Source: Massilia sp. HP4 (lineage in GTDB: Bacteria; Pseudomonadota; Gammaproteobacteria; Burkholderiales; Burkholderiaceae_D). From it: a stretch of 52,779 nucleotides of DNA. Below the pieces are notes generated by a model. It was not told the DNA's origin and did no database searches. It worked only from the letters and a program-made list of their open reading frames with translations. Of the stretch, positions 7,666 through 16,140 are shown one piece after another. Both the position numbers and the translations under genes were made by a program. Position 1 is the stretch's first letter. Every line of letters begins with the position of its first letter. The DNA is taken from the NCBI RefSeq assembly GCF_005222695.1, contig NZ_STGG01000001.1:1-52779 (forward strand), given 5' to 3'.

Positions 7666-9315
7666 ATGATCGAAGACGACTCCACCCGCTGTTCCGTGCT
7701 GTTGATCGACGATGAATCGTTCGCCCAGGACATCATTGCCCACGGTCTCAAAGGGTGTGCCGGTCACCAGCTGATGTATGAATCGAGCCCCGCGCGCGCG
7801 GTCGAGGTGGCGCGCGAGATCGACGCGACCGTGGTGCTGGTCGACCTGCGCATGCCCGGCGGTCTCGACGGTTTCGACGTCATCGCCGCGCTGCGCGCCC
7901 ATCCCGCCACCCACGACGTGCCGGTCATCCTGCTCTCGTCCGAGGACGATCCCGACATCAAGGCCAAGGCCTTCGCGGTCGGCGCCAGCGACTACATGGT
8001 CAAGTGGCCCGATCCGCGCGAGCTGGTGGCGCGCGTGCGCCACCACAGCGGCGCCTGCATCGCGCGGCGCGAGCGCGACCAGGCTTTCGCGTCGCTGCGC
8101 CGCAGCCAGGAGCAACTGGCCGCCAGCCAGTCGGCCCTGCAGCAGGCCCAGAAGATGGAGGCGATCGGCCAGCTCACCGGCGGCGTCGCCCACGATTTCA
8201 ATAATGTGCTACAGATCATCGGCGGTAACCTGCAACTGCTCAAGCTGGTCGGCGGCCTGAGCGACGCGGCCCGCGGCCGGGTCGAGATGGCCTTGTCCGG
8301 CGTCGAGCGCGGTGCCAAGCTGGCCTCGCACCTGCTTGCCTTTGCGCGCCGCCAGCCCTTGCAGTCGGTGGTGATCGATCCCGGCCACCTGCTGCGCGAG
8401 CTGGACGATATGGCGCGCCGCGTGCTGGACGCCGGCACCCGCGTGCACACCGAGATCTCGTCCGACCTGGGCAGCACCATGATCGATCCGAACCAGCTCA
8501 ATAATGTGCTGCTGAACCTGGTCATCAATGCGCGCGATGCGATGCCGGGCGGCGGCACGCTGACGATCCGCGCCGCCAATGTCGGCCCGGGCGACGCCTT
8601 GCCGCCCGAAGTCGAGAGTGGCAACTACGTGATGCTGGAAATCGCCGACACCGGCAGGGGCATGCCGCCCGAGGTGCTGCGGCGCGCCTTCGAGCCTTTC
8701 TTTACCACCAAGCCGACCGGGCAGGGCACGGGGCTGGGGCTGTCGATGGCCTACGGTTTCGTCAAGCAGTCCGGCGGCGAGATCGTGCTGCGCAGCGAAG
8801 CGGGCCGGGGCAGCAGCGTGTGCATCTTCCTGCCGCGCAGCAGCAGCGCCGCGCCGGTGCAGGTCGAGCCGGAACCGCACCTGCCGCTGGCGGGAGGCCT
8901 GGAAACCCTGCTGGTCGTCGAGGATGAAGACGATGTGCGCTCGTCGACCAGCGGCATCCTGTCCGCGCTCGGCTACCGGGTGCTCGAAGCCGAGGACGCC
9001 GCGCAAGCCGCTGCCATCGTCGAGAGCGGCCGCCACATCGACCTGGTATTTACCGACGTGATCATGCCAGGGGCAGTCAGCAGCCTTCAGCTGCGCGACA
9101 TCGTGCGCCACCATCTGCCGGAATGCCAGATCCTGTATACCTCGGGCTATGCCGAGGGCGTGCTGGCCCACGAAGGCAAGGTGGACGCCTCGGTCCACCT
9201 GCTGCAAAAGCCTTATCACCCGGATGCGCTCAGCGCGCGCATCCGTCACCTGCTGCGGCGCGCCAGGCGCGCCGCCGGCAAGCCGTCAACGCCGGCTCAT
9301 TTCGGCTTGATGTAG
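7666..9315 (+). CDS. Hybrid histidine kinase, REC-HisKA-HATPase-REC
   Basis: A 549-residue soluble signalling protein. Domains in order: a receiver (about residues 10-130, phosphoacceptor Asp60 in VDLRMPG); a linker coiled coil (QLAASQSALQQAQKMEAIG); a HisKA domain with His176 in GGVAHDFNN; a HATPase domain with N box NLVINARDAMPGGG, then DTGRGMP, FEPFFTTK and GTGLGLSM; and a second receiver (Asp464 in FTDVIMPG). There are no membrane segments or sensory PAS domains. The first receiver probably controls the kinase and the second ends the relay. It is divergent from the HNH gene and overlaps tail to tail with a response regulator beside the bacteriophytochrome. Output partners are unknown. Confidence 0.93.
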   Translation: MIEDDSTRCSVLLIDDESFAQDIIAHGLKGCAGHQLMYESSPARAVEVAREIDATVVLVDLRMPGGLDGFDVIAALRAHPATHDVPVILLSSEDDPDIKAKAFAVGASDYMVKWPDPRELVARVRHHSGACIARRERDQAFASLRRSQEQLAASQSALQQAQKMEAIGQLTGGVAHDFNNVLQIIGGNLQLLKLVGGLSDAARGRVEMALSGVERGAKLASHLLAFARRQPLQSVVIDPGHLLRELDDMARRVLDAGTRVHTEISSDLGSTMIDPNQLNNVLLNLVINARDAMPGGGTLTIRAANVGPGDALPPEVESGNYVMLEIADTGRGMPPEVLRRAFEPFFTTKPTGQGTGLGLSMAYGFVKQSGGEIVLRSEAGRGSSVCIFLPRSSSAAPVQVEPEPHLPLAGGLETLLVVEDEDDVRSSTSGILSALGYRVLEAEDAAQAAAIVESGRHIDLVFTDVIMPGAVSSLQLRDIVRHHLPECQILYTSGYAEGVLAHEGKVDASVHLLQKPYHPDALSARIRHLLRRARRAAGKPSTPAHFGLM

Positions 9316-9752
9316 CGGTGCGAGCCTGGCGGCGGTTCGTTCAGCACCGCCCAGAAGATGCCAAGGTCGCCGATTGCGCGCACGAACTCGTTGAAATCCA
9401 CCGGCTTGACCACATAGGCGTTCACGCCCAGCTGGTAGCTGCGCACCACGTCCTGTTCTTCCTTGGATGAGGTCAGCATCACCACCGGCACCGCTTTCAG
9501 GCCCTCGGTGTGGCGGATCTCCTTGAGCACCTCGAGCCCGTCGACCTTGGGCAGCTTGAGGTCGAGCAGGATCACGGCCGGGCTGCCCAGCTGGCGCTGG
9601 GCGAACTCGCCGCGCCGGTGCAGGTAGTCGAGCGCCTCGGCGCCGTCGCGTACCACGACGACTTCGTTGGCGAGCTGGCTTTTCGACAGCGCGATGAGCG
9701 TCAACTCCAGGTCGTGGGGATTGTCTTCCACCAGGAGGATGGGCTTGAGCAT
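9297..9752 (-). CDS. Single-domain response regulator, Rcp1-like
   Basis: A 151-residue receiver with no output domain. It has VEDNPHDLELTLIALSK, phosphoacceptor Asp in ILLDLKLPKVDGLEVL, VVMLTSS and VNAYVVKPVDFNEF. This type is the usual phosphorylation partner of bacterial and cyanobacterial phytochromes. Its gene starts 12 bp after the stop of the phytochrome gene on the same strand, which supports an operon. The last 19 bp overlap the end of the rightward hybrid kinase. It may pass phosphate on to another hybrid kinase or bind a target protein; neither can be judged from sequence. Confidence 0.93.
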   Translation of the reverse strand: MLKPILLVEDNPHDLELTLIALSKSQLANEVVVVRDGAEALDYLHRRGEFAQRQLGSPAVILLDLKLPKVDGLEVLKEIRHTEGLKAVPVVMLTSSKEEQDVVRSYQLGVNAYVVKPVDFNEFVRAIGDLGIFWAVLNEPPPGSHRYIKPK

Positions 9753-9764
9753 GGGAGAATGACC

Positions 9765-12008
9765 TTAGTTGGATGAGTATTTTTTTGGAAGGCTGAAGGA
9801 GAACGTTGCCCCTTCGCCGAGTATCGAGTCGGCCCAGACCCGGCCGTTATGACGTTCGACGATGCGGCGCACATTGGCCAGGCCGATGCCTGTGCCCTGG
9901 AAGTCTTCCATGCGGTGCAGGCGCTGGAACACGCCGAACAGCTTGTGCACGTAATCCTTGTTGAAGCCGGCGCCGTTGTCGGCCACGTGGAATACGTAGT
10001 CGTCGCCAGTGTCGTCGCACCAGATGCGGATCACCGCCTGTTCGCGTCCGCCGGTGAACTTGACCGCATTCGACAACAGGTTGAACATCGCCAGGTGCAG
10101 GAAGGCAGGATCGGCATGCACCACCGGCAGGTGGTCGATGTGCCAGTCGACCTTGCGCGGGCCGATTTCCAGGTCCAGCTTGTCGATGCAGCCGTTGACC
10201 AGTTCGAGCATGTCGACGTGGGTCGGCCGCAGCGCCGCGCGGCCCATCTGCGAGAACGACAGCAGGTCGTCGACCAGCTTGCCGGCCAGGCGCGCCGACT
10301 GCTTGATGTTCTTTAAAAAGCGATCGCGCATGGCGGCGTCTTCGCTGCCGGCCGATTCGATCAACAGGTCCGAGAAGCCGACGATGTGGCGCAGCGGCGC
10401 GCGCAGGTCGTGCGAGACCGAGTACGAAAACGCTTCCAGTTCCTTGTTGGCGCGGCCCAGTTCCTCGGCCAGTTCGGCCATCTGCTCGGCGCGCTCGAGC
10501 GCGATGCCCAGCAGCGCGCTGCGAAACTCGGTCGTCAGTTCGATCTCGGCGGCGTGCCACGGCAGGCTGTGGCCGTGGATGGTCTCGCGCCAGGCGGCAA
10601 AGCTCTGGCGCGGCGAGAGCTGGGTTGGCGCGCCGGGCAGCGCTTGCTTTTCATAGGGATTGCCGGCCCACTCGACGGTCTGCACCAGCTCCGGGCGGAA
10701 CCACAGCAGGTAGTGCTGGTGGATGCGCGAGATCGGCAGCGCCAGCAGGCCGCTGGCATTGCGCGTCAGTTCCGCTCCCGCCGGATACACGCCGGCCAGG
10801 TTGTTCGTGTGGAATAGTTCGGTATGGCCGTGCACGGCAAGCCAGGTCGACAGCGCGCGGATCGCCGCTTCGTCCGGTGCGTCGCCGTAGGTCAGCACGC
10901 GGTCGTCGACCACGACCGCCACGCCGCCGGCGCGCGCGAAGCGCAGCAGCTCGGGGAAGACGCCACTCAGGTTATCGATAAAGTCGGCGCCCTTGGTCAG
11001 GCGGCCCAGCATCTCGACCATGATGCGGCGCACGTCCAGGCGGAACTGCAGCTCGGCGCCGTCTTCGCGGCTCTCGATGCACAGCGACAGGATCTGTCCC
11101 AATTGCTCGCAGGCGGTGCGCTTCTCGACCGACACCGCGCTGGGCGTGGCGTTGTGGCAGGAGATCAGGCCCCACAGCTTGCCCTTGACGATCAGCGATA
11201 CCGACATCGAAGCCAGCGTGCCCATATTGCGCATGTACTGCAGGTGCACCGGCGACACGCTGCGCAGGGCGGCAAAGGTCAGGTCGTTGCGGTTGCCAGT
11301 GACCGGGTTGGCGTCCGGGACCAGCGGCGCCGGCTCGTAATTGGCGTCCTGGATCAGGCGGATCGGCGACAACGTGTACAGCTCGCGTGCCTGGGCCGGG
11401 ATGTCGCTGGCCGGGAACGACTGGCCCATATACGCATCGTAGTCCGGCGCCTTCGACTCGGCCACCACGCGGCCATGGCCGCTGGGGTCGAACTGGTAGA
11501 CCATCACGCGGCCATAGCCGGTCACCGAGCGCACATGGCGCGCGGCCAGGTCCGTCAGGGCGGGCATCGAGGCATCGTCATTGACCCTGGCCAGGAAGTC
11601 GCTGATCAAGGGATAGAGGTGGCGGAAGTCTGCCGGATGGGCACGCTCGACCGATTCGAACTCGACGATCGTCAGCCCGTCCCAGGCGTGGGCCAGCACG
11701 TCGAAATGCTTGCCGTTGCCGGCCGTGATGGTGCCGAGGTAGCTCGGGCGCTGGCCGAGGGCGCCGCCGTGCAGTTCCAGGGCCAGGCGTTCGCCGGCCT
11801 CGGCGCCGATCGCCGCGGCCAGCGGCTGGCCAACCGCGGCCTGCGCTTGGACGCCGCTCCAGTGGGCGAGATTGGCGCTGGCCTGCCTCACGTCGAGCGC
11901 AGGCGACAGCGTCAGCATGAAGCCGTGCGGCTGGATGCTGCCGGGCGTGCGGATCGGTTCCTTGTCGCAGCCGGTGATGTCGAGTCGGTCGGGGAGTGCC
12001 TGGGTCAT
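9765..12008 (-). CDS. bphP: Bacteriophytochrome histidine kinase
   Basis: A 747-residue red/far-red photoreceptor kinase that binds biliverdin. Cys14 in ITGCDKEPIRTPGSIQPHG is the expected chromophore attachment residue. PAS and GAF domains follow, with the PASDIPAQARELY motif whose Asp contacts the chromophore. The PHY domain has the tongue motif LSPRQSFAAWRE. The HisKA domain carries His533 in SYSVSHDLRAPLRHI, and the HATPase has MFNLLSNAVKFTGG, DNGAGF and GTGIGLANVRRI. All key residues are present, so photoactivity is expected. No heme oxygenase (bphO) gene is next to it, so biliverdin must be made elsewhere in the genome. It lies upstream of the single-domain response regulator. Confidence 0.96.
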   Translation of the reverse strand: MTQALPDRLDITGCDKEPIRTPGSIQPHGFMLTLSPALDVRQASANLAHWSGVQAQAAVGQPLAAAIGAEAGERLALELHGGALGQRPSYLGTITAGNGKHFDVLAHAWDGLTIVEFESVERAHPADFRHLYPLISDFLARVNDDASMPALTDLAARHVRSVTGYGRVMVYQFDPSGHGRVVAESKAPDYDAYMGQSFPASDIPAQARELYTLSPIRLIQDANYEPAPLVPDANPVTGNRNDLTFAALRSVSPVHLQYMRNMGTLASMSVSLIVKGKLWGLISCHNATPSAVSVEKRTACEQLGQILSLCIESREDGAELQFRLDVRRIMVEMLGRLTKGADFIDNLSGVFPELLRFARAGGVAVVVDDRVLTYGDAPDEAAIRALSTWLAVHGHTELFHTNNLAGVYPAGAELTRNASGLLALPISRIHQHYLLWFRPELVQTVEWAGNPYEKQALPGAPTQLSPRQSFAAWRETIHGHSLPWHAAEIELTTEFRSALLGIALERAEQMAELAEELGRANKELEAFSYSVSHDLRAPLRHIVGFSDLLIESAGSEDAAMRDRFLKNIKQSARLAGKLVDDLLSFSQMGRAALRPTHVDMLELVNGCIDKLDLEIGPRKVDWHIDHLPVVHADPAFLHLAMFNLLSNAVKFTGGREQAVIRIWCDDTGDDYVFHVADNGAGFNKDYVHKLFGVFQRLHRMEDFQGTGIGLANVRRIVERHNGRVWADSILGEGATFSFSLPKKYSSN

Positions 12009-12194
12009 GATGCCGTGTAACGCGCGGGGAAACAGGTCTCCATTGTAGCGTGAAAAGCTTGCCTTAATTTATGTAGTGCTTGTCAATATCTGGAATTTAC
12101 CTGACTTCATGTCATGCCCGGTGTCGTGGTCCGATGCCGGCTACGCTTGCACACGCACATACAGTCGCGTGACCTATTGCGGCAAAGCAGATGT

Positions 12195-14150
12195 ATGATA
12201 TCCACTTTATCGGTCCAGCAGACAGGAAGCCGCTTCGCCACCATGGACACCTCCCTACCCGTCAAGCAACCGCTGACCGACGAACAGCGCATGCATTACC
12301 TGATCGCCGGCATCAGCGATTACGCGATCTACATGCTCGATCCGCAAGGGTACGTCAACAGCTGGAATGCAGGCGCCCAGCGTTTCAAGGGTTATGTCGA
12401 GCAAGAGATCCTGCATCAGCATTTCTCCCGTTTCTACACGCCCGAAGACCGCGCCACCGGCCTGCCGGCGCTGGCGCTGGCGCTGGCGCTGGAGCATGGG
12501 CGCTACGAGTCCGAGGGCTGGCGCGTGCGCAAGGACGGCGGCCGCTTCTGGGCTCATGTGGTGATCGATCCGATCCGCGACGGCAGCGGCACCCTGATCG
12601 GCTTCGCCAAGATCACGCGCGACGTCACCGAGAAAAAGCAGGCCGAAGACGCGTTGCGCGAGAGCGAGCGGCGCTTCCGCCTGCTGGTGCAGGGCGTGAC
12701 CGACTACGCGATCTATATGCTCACGCCCGAGGGCATGGTGTCGAACTGGAACCCGGGGGCCGAGCGCATCAAGGGCTACAGCCACGACGACATCGTGGGC
12801 CACCATTTCTCGCGCTTCTATACCGACGAGGACCGCCTGCGCGGCCTGCCGGTGCGCGCGCTGATGACGGCCGGCGAGGTCGGCCGCTACGAGGCCGAAG
12901 GCTGGCGCGTACGCAAGGACGGCACCCGGTTCTGGGCCAATGTGGTCATCGACGCCATCCGCGACGAGGAAGGGCGCCTGATCGGCTTTGCCAAGATCAC
13001 GCGCGACCTGACCGAGAAGAAGGCGGCCGCCGAGGCGCTCGACAAGGCGCAGGCGGCCCTGTTCCAGGCCCAGAAGATGGAATCGATCGGCCAGCTAACC
13101 GGCGGCATTGCGCACGACTTCAACAATCTGCTGTCGGTGATCTCGAGCGGCGTCGAGGTGCTGAGCATGCAGCGTACCCCGGGCGGCGACGCCAAGACGC
13201 TCGACAGCATGCGGCGCGCGATCGACCGCGGCGCCACGCTCACCCAGCAGTTGCTGGCCTTCGCCCGCCAGCAGCCGCTGGAACCCGAGACGCGCAATGT
13301 CAACCGCATCATCAGCGGCTTCGAGTCGGTGCTGCGGCGCGCCGCCAACTCGTCGATCGAATTCGTGATGAAGCTCGACGCGCGGGCGCCGAACGCCGTG
13401 ATCGACGCCGCGCGGCTGGAGTCGGCGGTGCTGAACCTGGTGGTCAATGCGCGCGACGCCATGCCGGGCGGCGGACGCATCGTGGTGGAGACGGCCAACG
13501 TGGCGCTGGCCCACGGCGAGCATCCGTCGCTGGCGGCCGGCTACTACGTGCGCCTGGGTGTGAGCGACACCGGCACCGGCATGACGCCAGAGACCATCGC
13601 GCGCGCCTTCGAGCCCTTCTTCACCACCAAGGAAGTCGGCAAGGGCACGGGCCTCGGCCTGTCGCAGGTATATGGCTTCATCAAGCAGTCGGGCGGCGAG
13701 GTGACCATCGAGAGTACGGTGGGCGAGGGCACTAGCATCGTGATCTGGCTGCCGTCCGCGACCTCGCACGCGCACGACCTGGCGGAAGTCGAGACCGAGA
13801 CCGTGCTGATCGTCGAGGACGAACCGGACCTGCTGGATGTCGCATCCTCGCTGTTCCTGAGCATGGGCTACGACGTGATGACGGCAGCCAGCGGCAGCGA
13901 CGCCCTCAATCTGCTGGCCAGCAACGACGTCGACATCCTGTTTACCGACGTGGTGATGCCCAACGGGATGAACGGCATCGAGCTGGCGGCCTACACCCGC
14001 GACAACTACCCGAACGTGAAGGTGATGCTGGCGTCGGGTTATCCGCAGCCGGTACTGAAGCTCGACCGCTCGCGCCTGGGCGATTTTACGTTCGTGAGCA
14101 AGCCGTATCGCTTGTCGGACCTGGCGCGCAGCCTGCGCAGCGCGCACTAG
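12195..14150 (+). CDS. Hybrid histidine kinase, PAS-PAS-HisKA-HATPase-REC
   Basis: A soluble hybrid kinase of about 635-651 residues. Two tandem PAS domains are highly similar (DYAIYMLDPQGYVNSWNAGA / DYAIYMLTPEGMVSNWNPGA; each ends GFAKITRDxTEKK), a clear internal duplication. They are followed by HisKA (GGIAHDFNN, His codon at 13113), HATPase (NLVVNARDAMPGGG, DTGTGM, FEPFFTTK, GTGLGLS) and a receiver (FTDVVMPNGMNG, Asp codon at 13948). The start is uncertain: ATG 12195, ATG 12243 and an upstream ATG at 12114 are all in frame, and none has an ideal ribosome site. The gene is divergent from bphP and shares a 186-bp intergenic region with it, so co-regulation is plausible. Confidence 0.93.
   Translation: MISTLSVQQTGSRFATMDTSLPVKQPLTDEQRMHYLIAGISDYAIYMLDPQGYVNSWNAGAQRFKGYVEQEILHQHFSRFYTPEDRATGLPALALALALEHGRYESEGWRVRKDGGRFWAHVVIDPIRDGSGTLIGFAKITRDVTEKKQAEDALRESERRFRLLVQGVTDYAIYMLTPEGMVSNWNPGAERIKGYSHDDIVGHHFSRFYTDEDRLRGLPVRALMTAGEVGRYEAEGWRVRKDGTRFWANVVIDAIRDEEGRLIGFAKITRDLTEKKAAAEALDKAQAALFQAQKMESIGQLTGGIAHDFNNLLSVISSGVEVLSMQRTPGGDAKTLDSMRRAIDRGATLTQQLLAFARQQPLEPETRNVNRIISGFESVLRRAANSSIEFVMKLDARAPNAVIDAARLESAVLNLVVNARDAMPGGGRIVVETANVALAHGEHPSLAAGYYVRLGVSDTGTGMTPETIARAFEPFFTTKEVGKGTGLGLSQVYGFIKQSGGEVTIESTVGEGTSIVIWLPSATSHAHDLAEVETETVLIVEDEPDLLDVASSLFLSMGYDVMTAASGSDALNLLASNDVDILFTDVVMPNGMNGIELAAYTRDNYPNVKVMLASGYPQPVLKLDRSRLGDFTFVSKPYRLSDLARSLRSAH
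12467..12490 (+). repeat. Four GGCGCT hexanucleotide repeats inside the first PAS domain
   Basis: Four perfect tandem copies of GGCGCT encode an Ala-Leu run (PALALALALE) in the first PAS domain. The second PAS domain has the same length at this place with a different sequence, so the repeat has not changed spacing. Copy-number change would keep the frame. Confidence 0.7.
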
Positions 14151-14184
14151 GCGAGCATCCATGGCCCCTGAAGGGTTTTCATTG

Positions 14185-14205
14185 AAATGAGAATTATTCT
14201 CATTT
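14185..14205 (+). promoter_or_regulatory. Near-perfect Fur box upstream of the DUF2325 gene
   Basis: AAATGAGAAT and its exact complement ATTCTCATTT flank a single central T, giving a 21-bp palindrome. This matches the classic Fur box core (AATGAGAATTATTCTCATT). It lies 52 bp upstream of the preferred start codon of the DUF2325 gene and about 35 bp past the end of the hybrid kinase gene. Confidence 0.85.
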
Positions 14206-14257
14206 AAAATGACGATCGTGGCGCGCCCTGCGCCACGATATGGGGAGGGAGATGCCG

Positions 14258-14788
14258 ATGCTGGCCGAACAGGACGTCGATCGACTGCTGAGCGAACATG
14301 GCGCGCTGCTGCGGGCTGACGCGCAGGTGCAGGCGCGCTGCACGATCTTGCTGCGCGAGCAGGCCGAGCGCATCCGCCGCCTCGATGCCGAGTTGATGCG
14401 TTCGCGCGCGCAAGCCGTGCGCTGCCTTACTGCGCTGGCCTGGGAGCGCGAAGACCGCGCCGCGCTCGAAGAGGCGGCGCCGGGCCTGAAGCGGCGCGCC
14501 GCCATGGGCCGCCAGGTCGAGGCGCTACAGGCGCGGGTGCACGAGCTGACCCGCCAGCTGCATCGCCGCGAACTGGCCGACCATGCCGCGCGGCCCGTCG
14601 AATCCCTGCCGTCGGCGCTGGAAGAGAGCCTGCAGGCGGCCGACCTGGTGATCTGCCGGACCGGTTGCCTGAGCCATGGCGACTACTGGCGCGTGCAAGA
14701 CCACTGCAAGCGCAGCGGCAAGGTGTGCATGCTGGTCGACCAGCCTGACCGCATGCACATCGTGCGCATCGAAAGCCTGACCGGCTGA
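14258..14788 (+). CDS. DUF2325 protein, iron-regulated
   Basis: About 176 residues. The N-terminal two thirds is a charged helical region, probably coiled coil (RADAQVQARCTILLREQAER; LQARVHELTRQLHRRELAD). The C-terminal third is a DUF2325 domain: ADLVICRTGCLSHGDYWRV then CKRSGKVCMLVDQPD, with conserved Cys and His that could bind metal. The function of DUF2325 is not established. I prefer the ATG at 14258 because GGGAGGGAG lies at proper distance; ATGs at 14240 and 14252 are in frame. The Fur box in front points to a role when iron is scarce. It converges on the lipase gene, two bases apart. Confidence 0.85.
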   Translation: MLAEQDVDRLLSEHGALLRADAQVQARCTILLREQAERIRRLDAELMRSRAQAVRCLTALAWEREDRAALEEAAPGLKRRAAMGRQVEALQARVHELTRQLHRRELADHAARPVESLPSALEESLQAADLVICRTGCLSHGDYWRVQDHCKRSGKVCMLVDQPDRMHIVRIESLTG

Positions 14789-14790
14789 CC

Positions 14791-15984
14791 TTACAACGCA
14801 AAGATGATGTCGCTGACCTGCTCGTAGAGCTTGTTGGCCGACGGCCCCCCGTTGGGCCAGTTCAGGATGTCGAAGTGGTCATAGCCCTTGTAGTTGCCCA
14901 GGAAATTCCAGGCGCCGCGCACGGCCGTGCCGTCGTAGTCGCGCGCCGGGTGGCCTTGCGGTGCGCGCATGCTGATCGTATTGACCACGCCGTCGTTCGA
15001 AAACCAGTCGCTGTCGATGCGCTGCCGGCCCGGGGTGTTTACGGTATAGCTGCCCATGCCCCTCTGCATCGCAGACGGCACGATCCATTCGCCGGCGAAG
15101 GATTTGAAATACGGGATCATGTCGGCGCGCGCGTACTGGAACTGGGTGGTCTGGACAGGGGCGATCACGCGGTCGGTGCCATTGCAGCACCAGCTGCCGC
15201 CTTCGGTCGCCACCGTCCCCACCGAAAAATAATAGATGTGCGATGAGGTGCGCGCCCAGGCATTGAATTCGCGCGCGCCGTCCGGAGCCAGTTCCCATTG
15301 GGCCGCCTTGTGCGTGAGCAGGTCGCGCAGCGGCGCATGCAGATTGGGCAGCACGGCCAGCACCGCGTCGCTCAGGGTGGTGCCATTGTGCGGGGCCGAG
15401 ATCGTGGTCACGCTGCGGATCCAGCCGACCTTGCCGCCCTTGAACAGTTCGCCGTCGCCTTCGTCCTGGCGCGAGCCGTGTTCCAGTAGTTCGACCAGCG
15501 CGCGGATCGTGGTGCCGCCCATGCTGTGGCCGATCAGGTGGATCGGGTGGTCCCGGTCCCAGGCCGGATACAGCGCCAGCGGATAGTCTTGCGGATTGTC
15601 GCGCGGGTTCGCGGCCCAGCACTTGCCGGGCGGTTTCTGCACCTGGCCGGGCAGGCCGTGGTCGCGCACATGGGCCTTGCCGTAGTCGACGCAGCCGCCC
15701 TTGATCTGGGCATACAGGTCGGCGGCGCGGTCCCAGTTGGACGAGATCGGGCCGACCGCGGCGGCGAACACGGCGCGCGGTCCGCGGTAGACCTGCATAT
15801 GCGAGGCGATGTCGCCGTAGCCGCCCCAGTAGTTGAAGCCGCTATGCTGGAATTCCTCGGGGCCGAAGCCGAGGAAGCCGTGGACGAGGACGACGGGATC
15901 GTTATTGGCCGCGCTGGCGGCGGGGGAGGTGAGCAGGCCGAGCGCGATGAACAGGGCGGTGCAGGCGTGGATGATGCGGGCCAT
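14791..15984 (-). CDS. Secreted triacylglycerol lipase (alpha/beta hydrolase)
   Basis: A 397-residue exported lipase with a signal peptide ending near PAASAA. The oxyanion segment DPVVLVHGFLGFG follows, then the nucleophile elbow IHLIGHSMGGTTIRALVELL. A conserved TTISAPHNGTTLSDAV and a C-terminal GYDHFDILNW supply the rest of the expected active-site frame. The central WGGYGDI and length resemble the large thermoalkalophilic lipases of Gram-positive bacteria (family I.5) and their proteobacterial relatives. Several cysteines suggest disulfides in the exported protein. The ATG at 15984 has GGAG nine bases upstream; the open frame extends to 16086, but that part does not look coding. No lipase foldase gene is nearby. 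Confidence 0.9.
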   Translation of the reverse strand: MARIIHACTALFIALGLLTSPAASAANNDPVVLVHGFLGFGPEEFQHSGFNYWGGYGDIASHMQVYRGPRAVFAAAVGPISSNWDRAADLYAQIKGGCVDYGKAHVRDHGLPGQVQKPPGKCWAANPRDNPQDYPLALYPAWDRDHPIHLIGHSMGGTTIRALVELLEHGSRQDEGDGELFKGGKVGWIRSVTTISAPHNGTTLSDAVLAVLPNLHAPLRDLLTHKAAQWELAPDGAREFNAWARTSSHIYYFSVGTVATEGGSWCCNGTDRVIAPVQTTQFQYARADMIPYFKSFAGEWIVPSAMQRGMGSYTVNTPGRQRIDSDWFSNDGVVNTISMRAPQGHPARDYDGTAVRGAWNFLGNYKGYDHFDILNWPNGGPSANKLYEQVSDIIFAL

Positions 15985-16043
15985 CTTCGCTTCTCCGGTA
16001 ACTGTGTTAGGCACATTGTCGGAGGTCGGAAGGCGGTCGGGTT

Positions 16044-16067
16044 TGCGCTGCGTCGTCCCGCAGCGCA
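16044..16067. other. 9-bp stem hairpin between two secreted hydrolase genes
   Basis: TGCGCTGCG (16044-16052) and CGCAGCGCA (16059-16067) pair around a six-base loop. It lies 60-83 bp upstream of the lipase start and past the end of the upstream hydrolase gene on the same strand. It may be a second terminator element or a leader structure. No T tract follows on the leftward strand. Confidence 0.5.
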
Positions 16068-16097
16068 GCAAATAAAATTCACGCAAGGAAATATGCG

Positions 16098-16119
16098 CAC
16101 GCCGCTTGACAGCGGCGTG
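16098..16119 (-). terminator. Hairpin after the alpha/beta hydrolase gene
   Basis: CACGCCGC (16098-16105) pairs with GCGGCGTG (16112-16119) around a six-base loop. It lies 22 bp after the hydrolase stop codon. It is a plausible terminator but lacks a clean T tract. Confidence 0.5.
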
Positions 16120-16140
16120 TCATATTCCTTTCATGCTCGA

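Noticed and set aside
14165..14179. Short CCCT/AGGG hairpin followed by TTTT after the hybrid kinase gene
   Set aside because: A four-base-pair stem with a two-base loop is too small to call a terminator.
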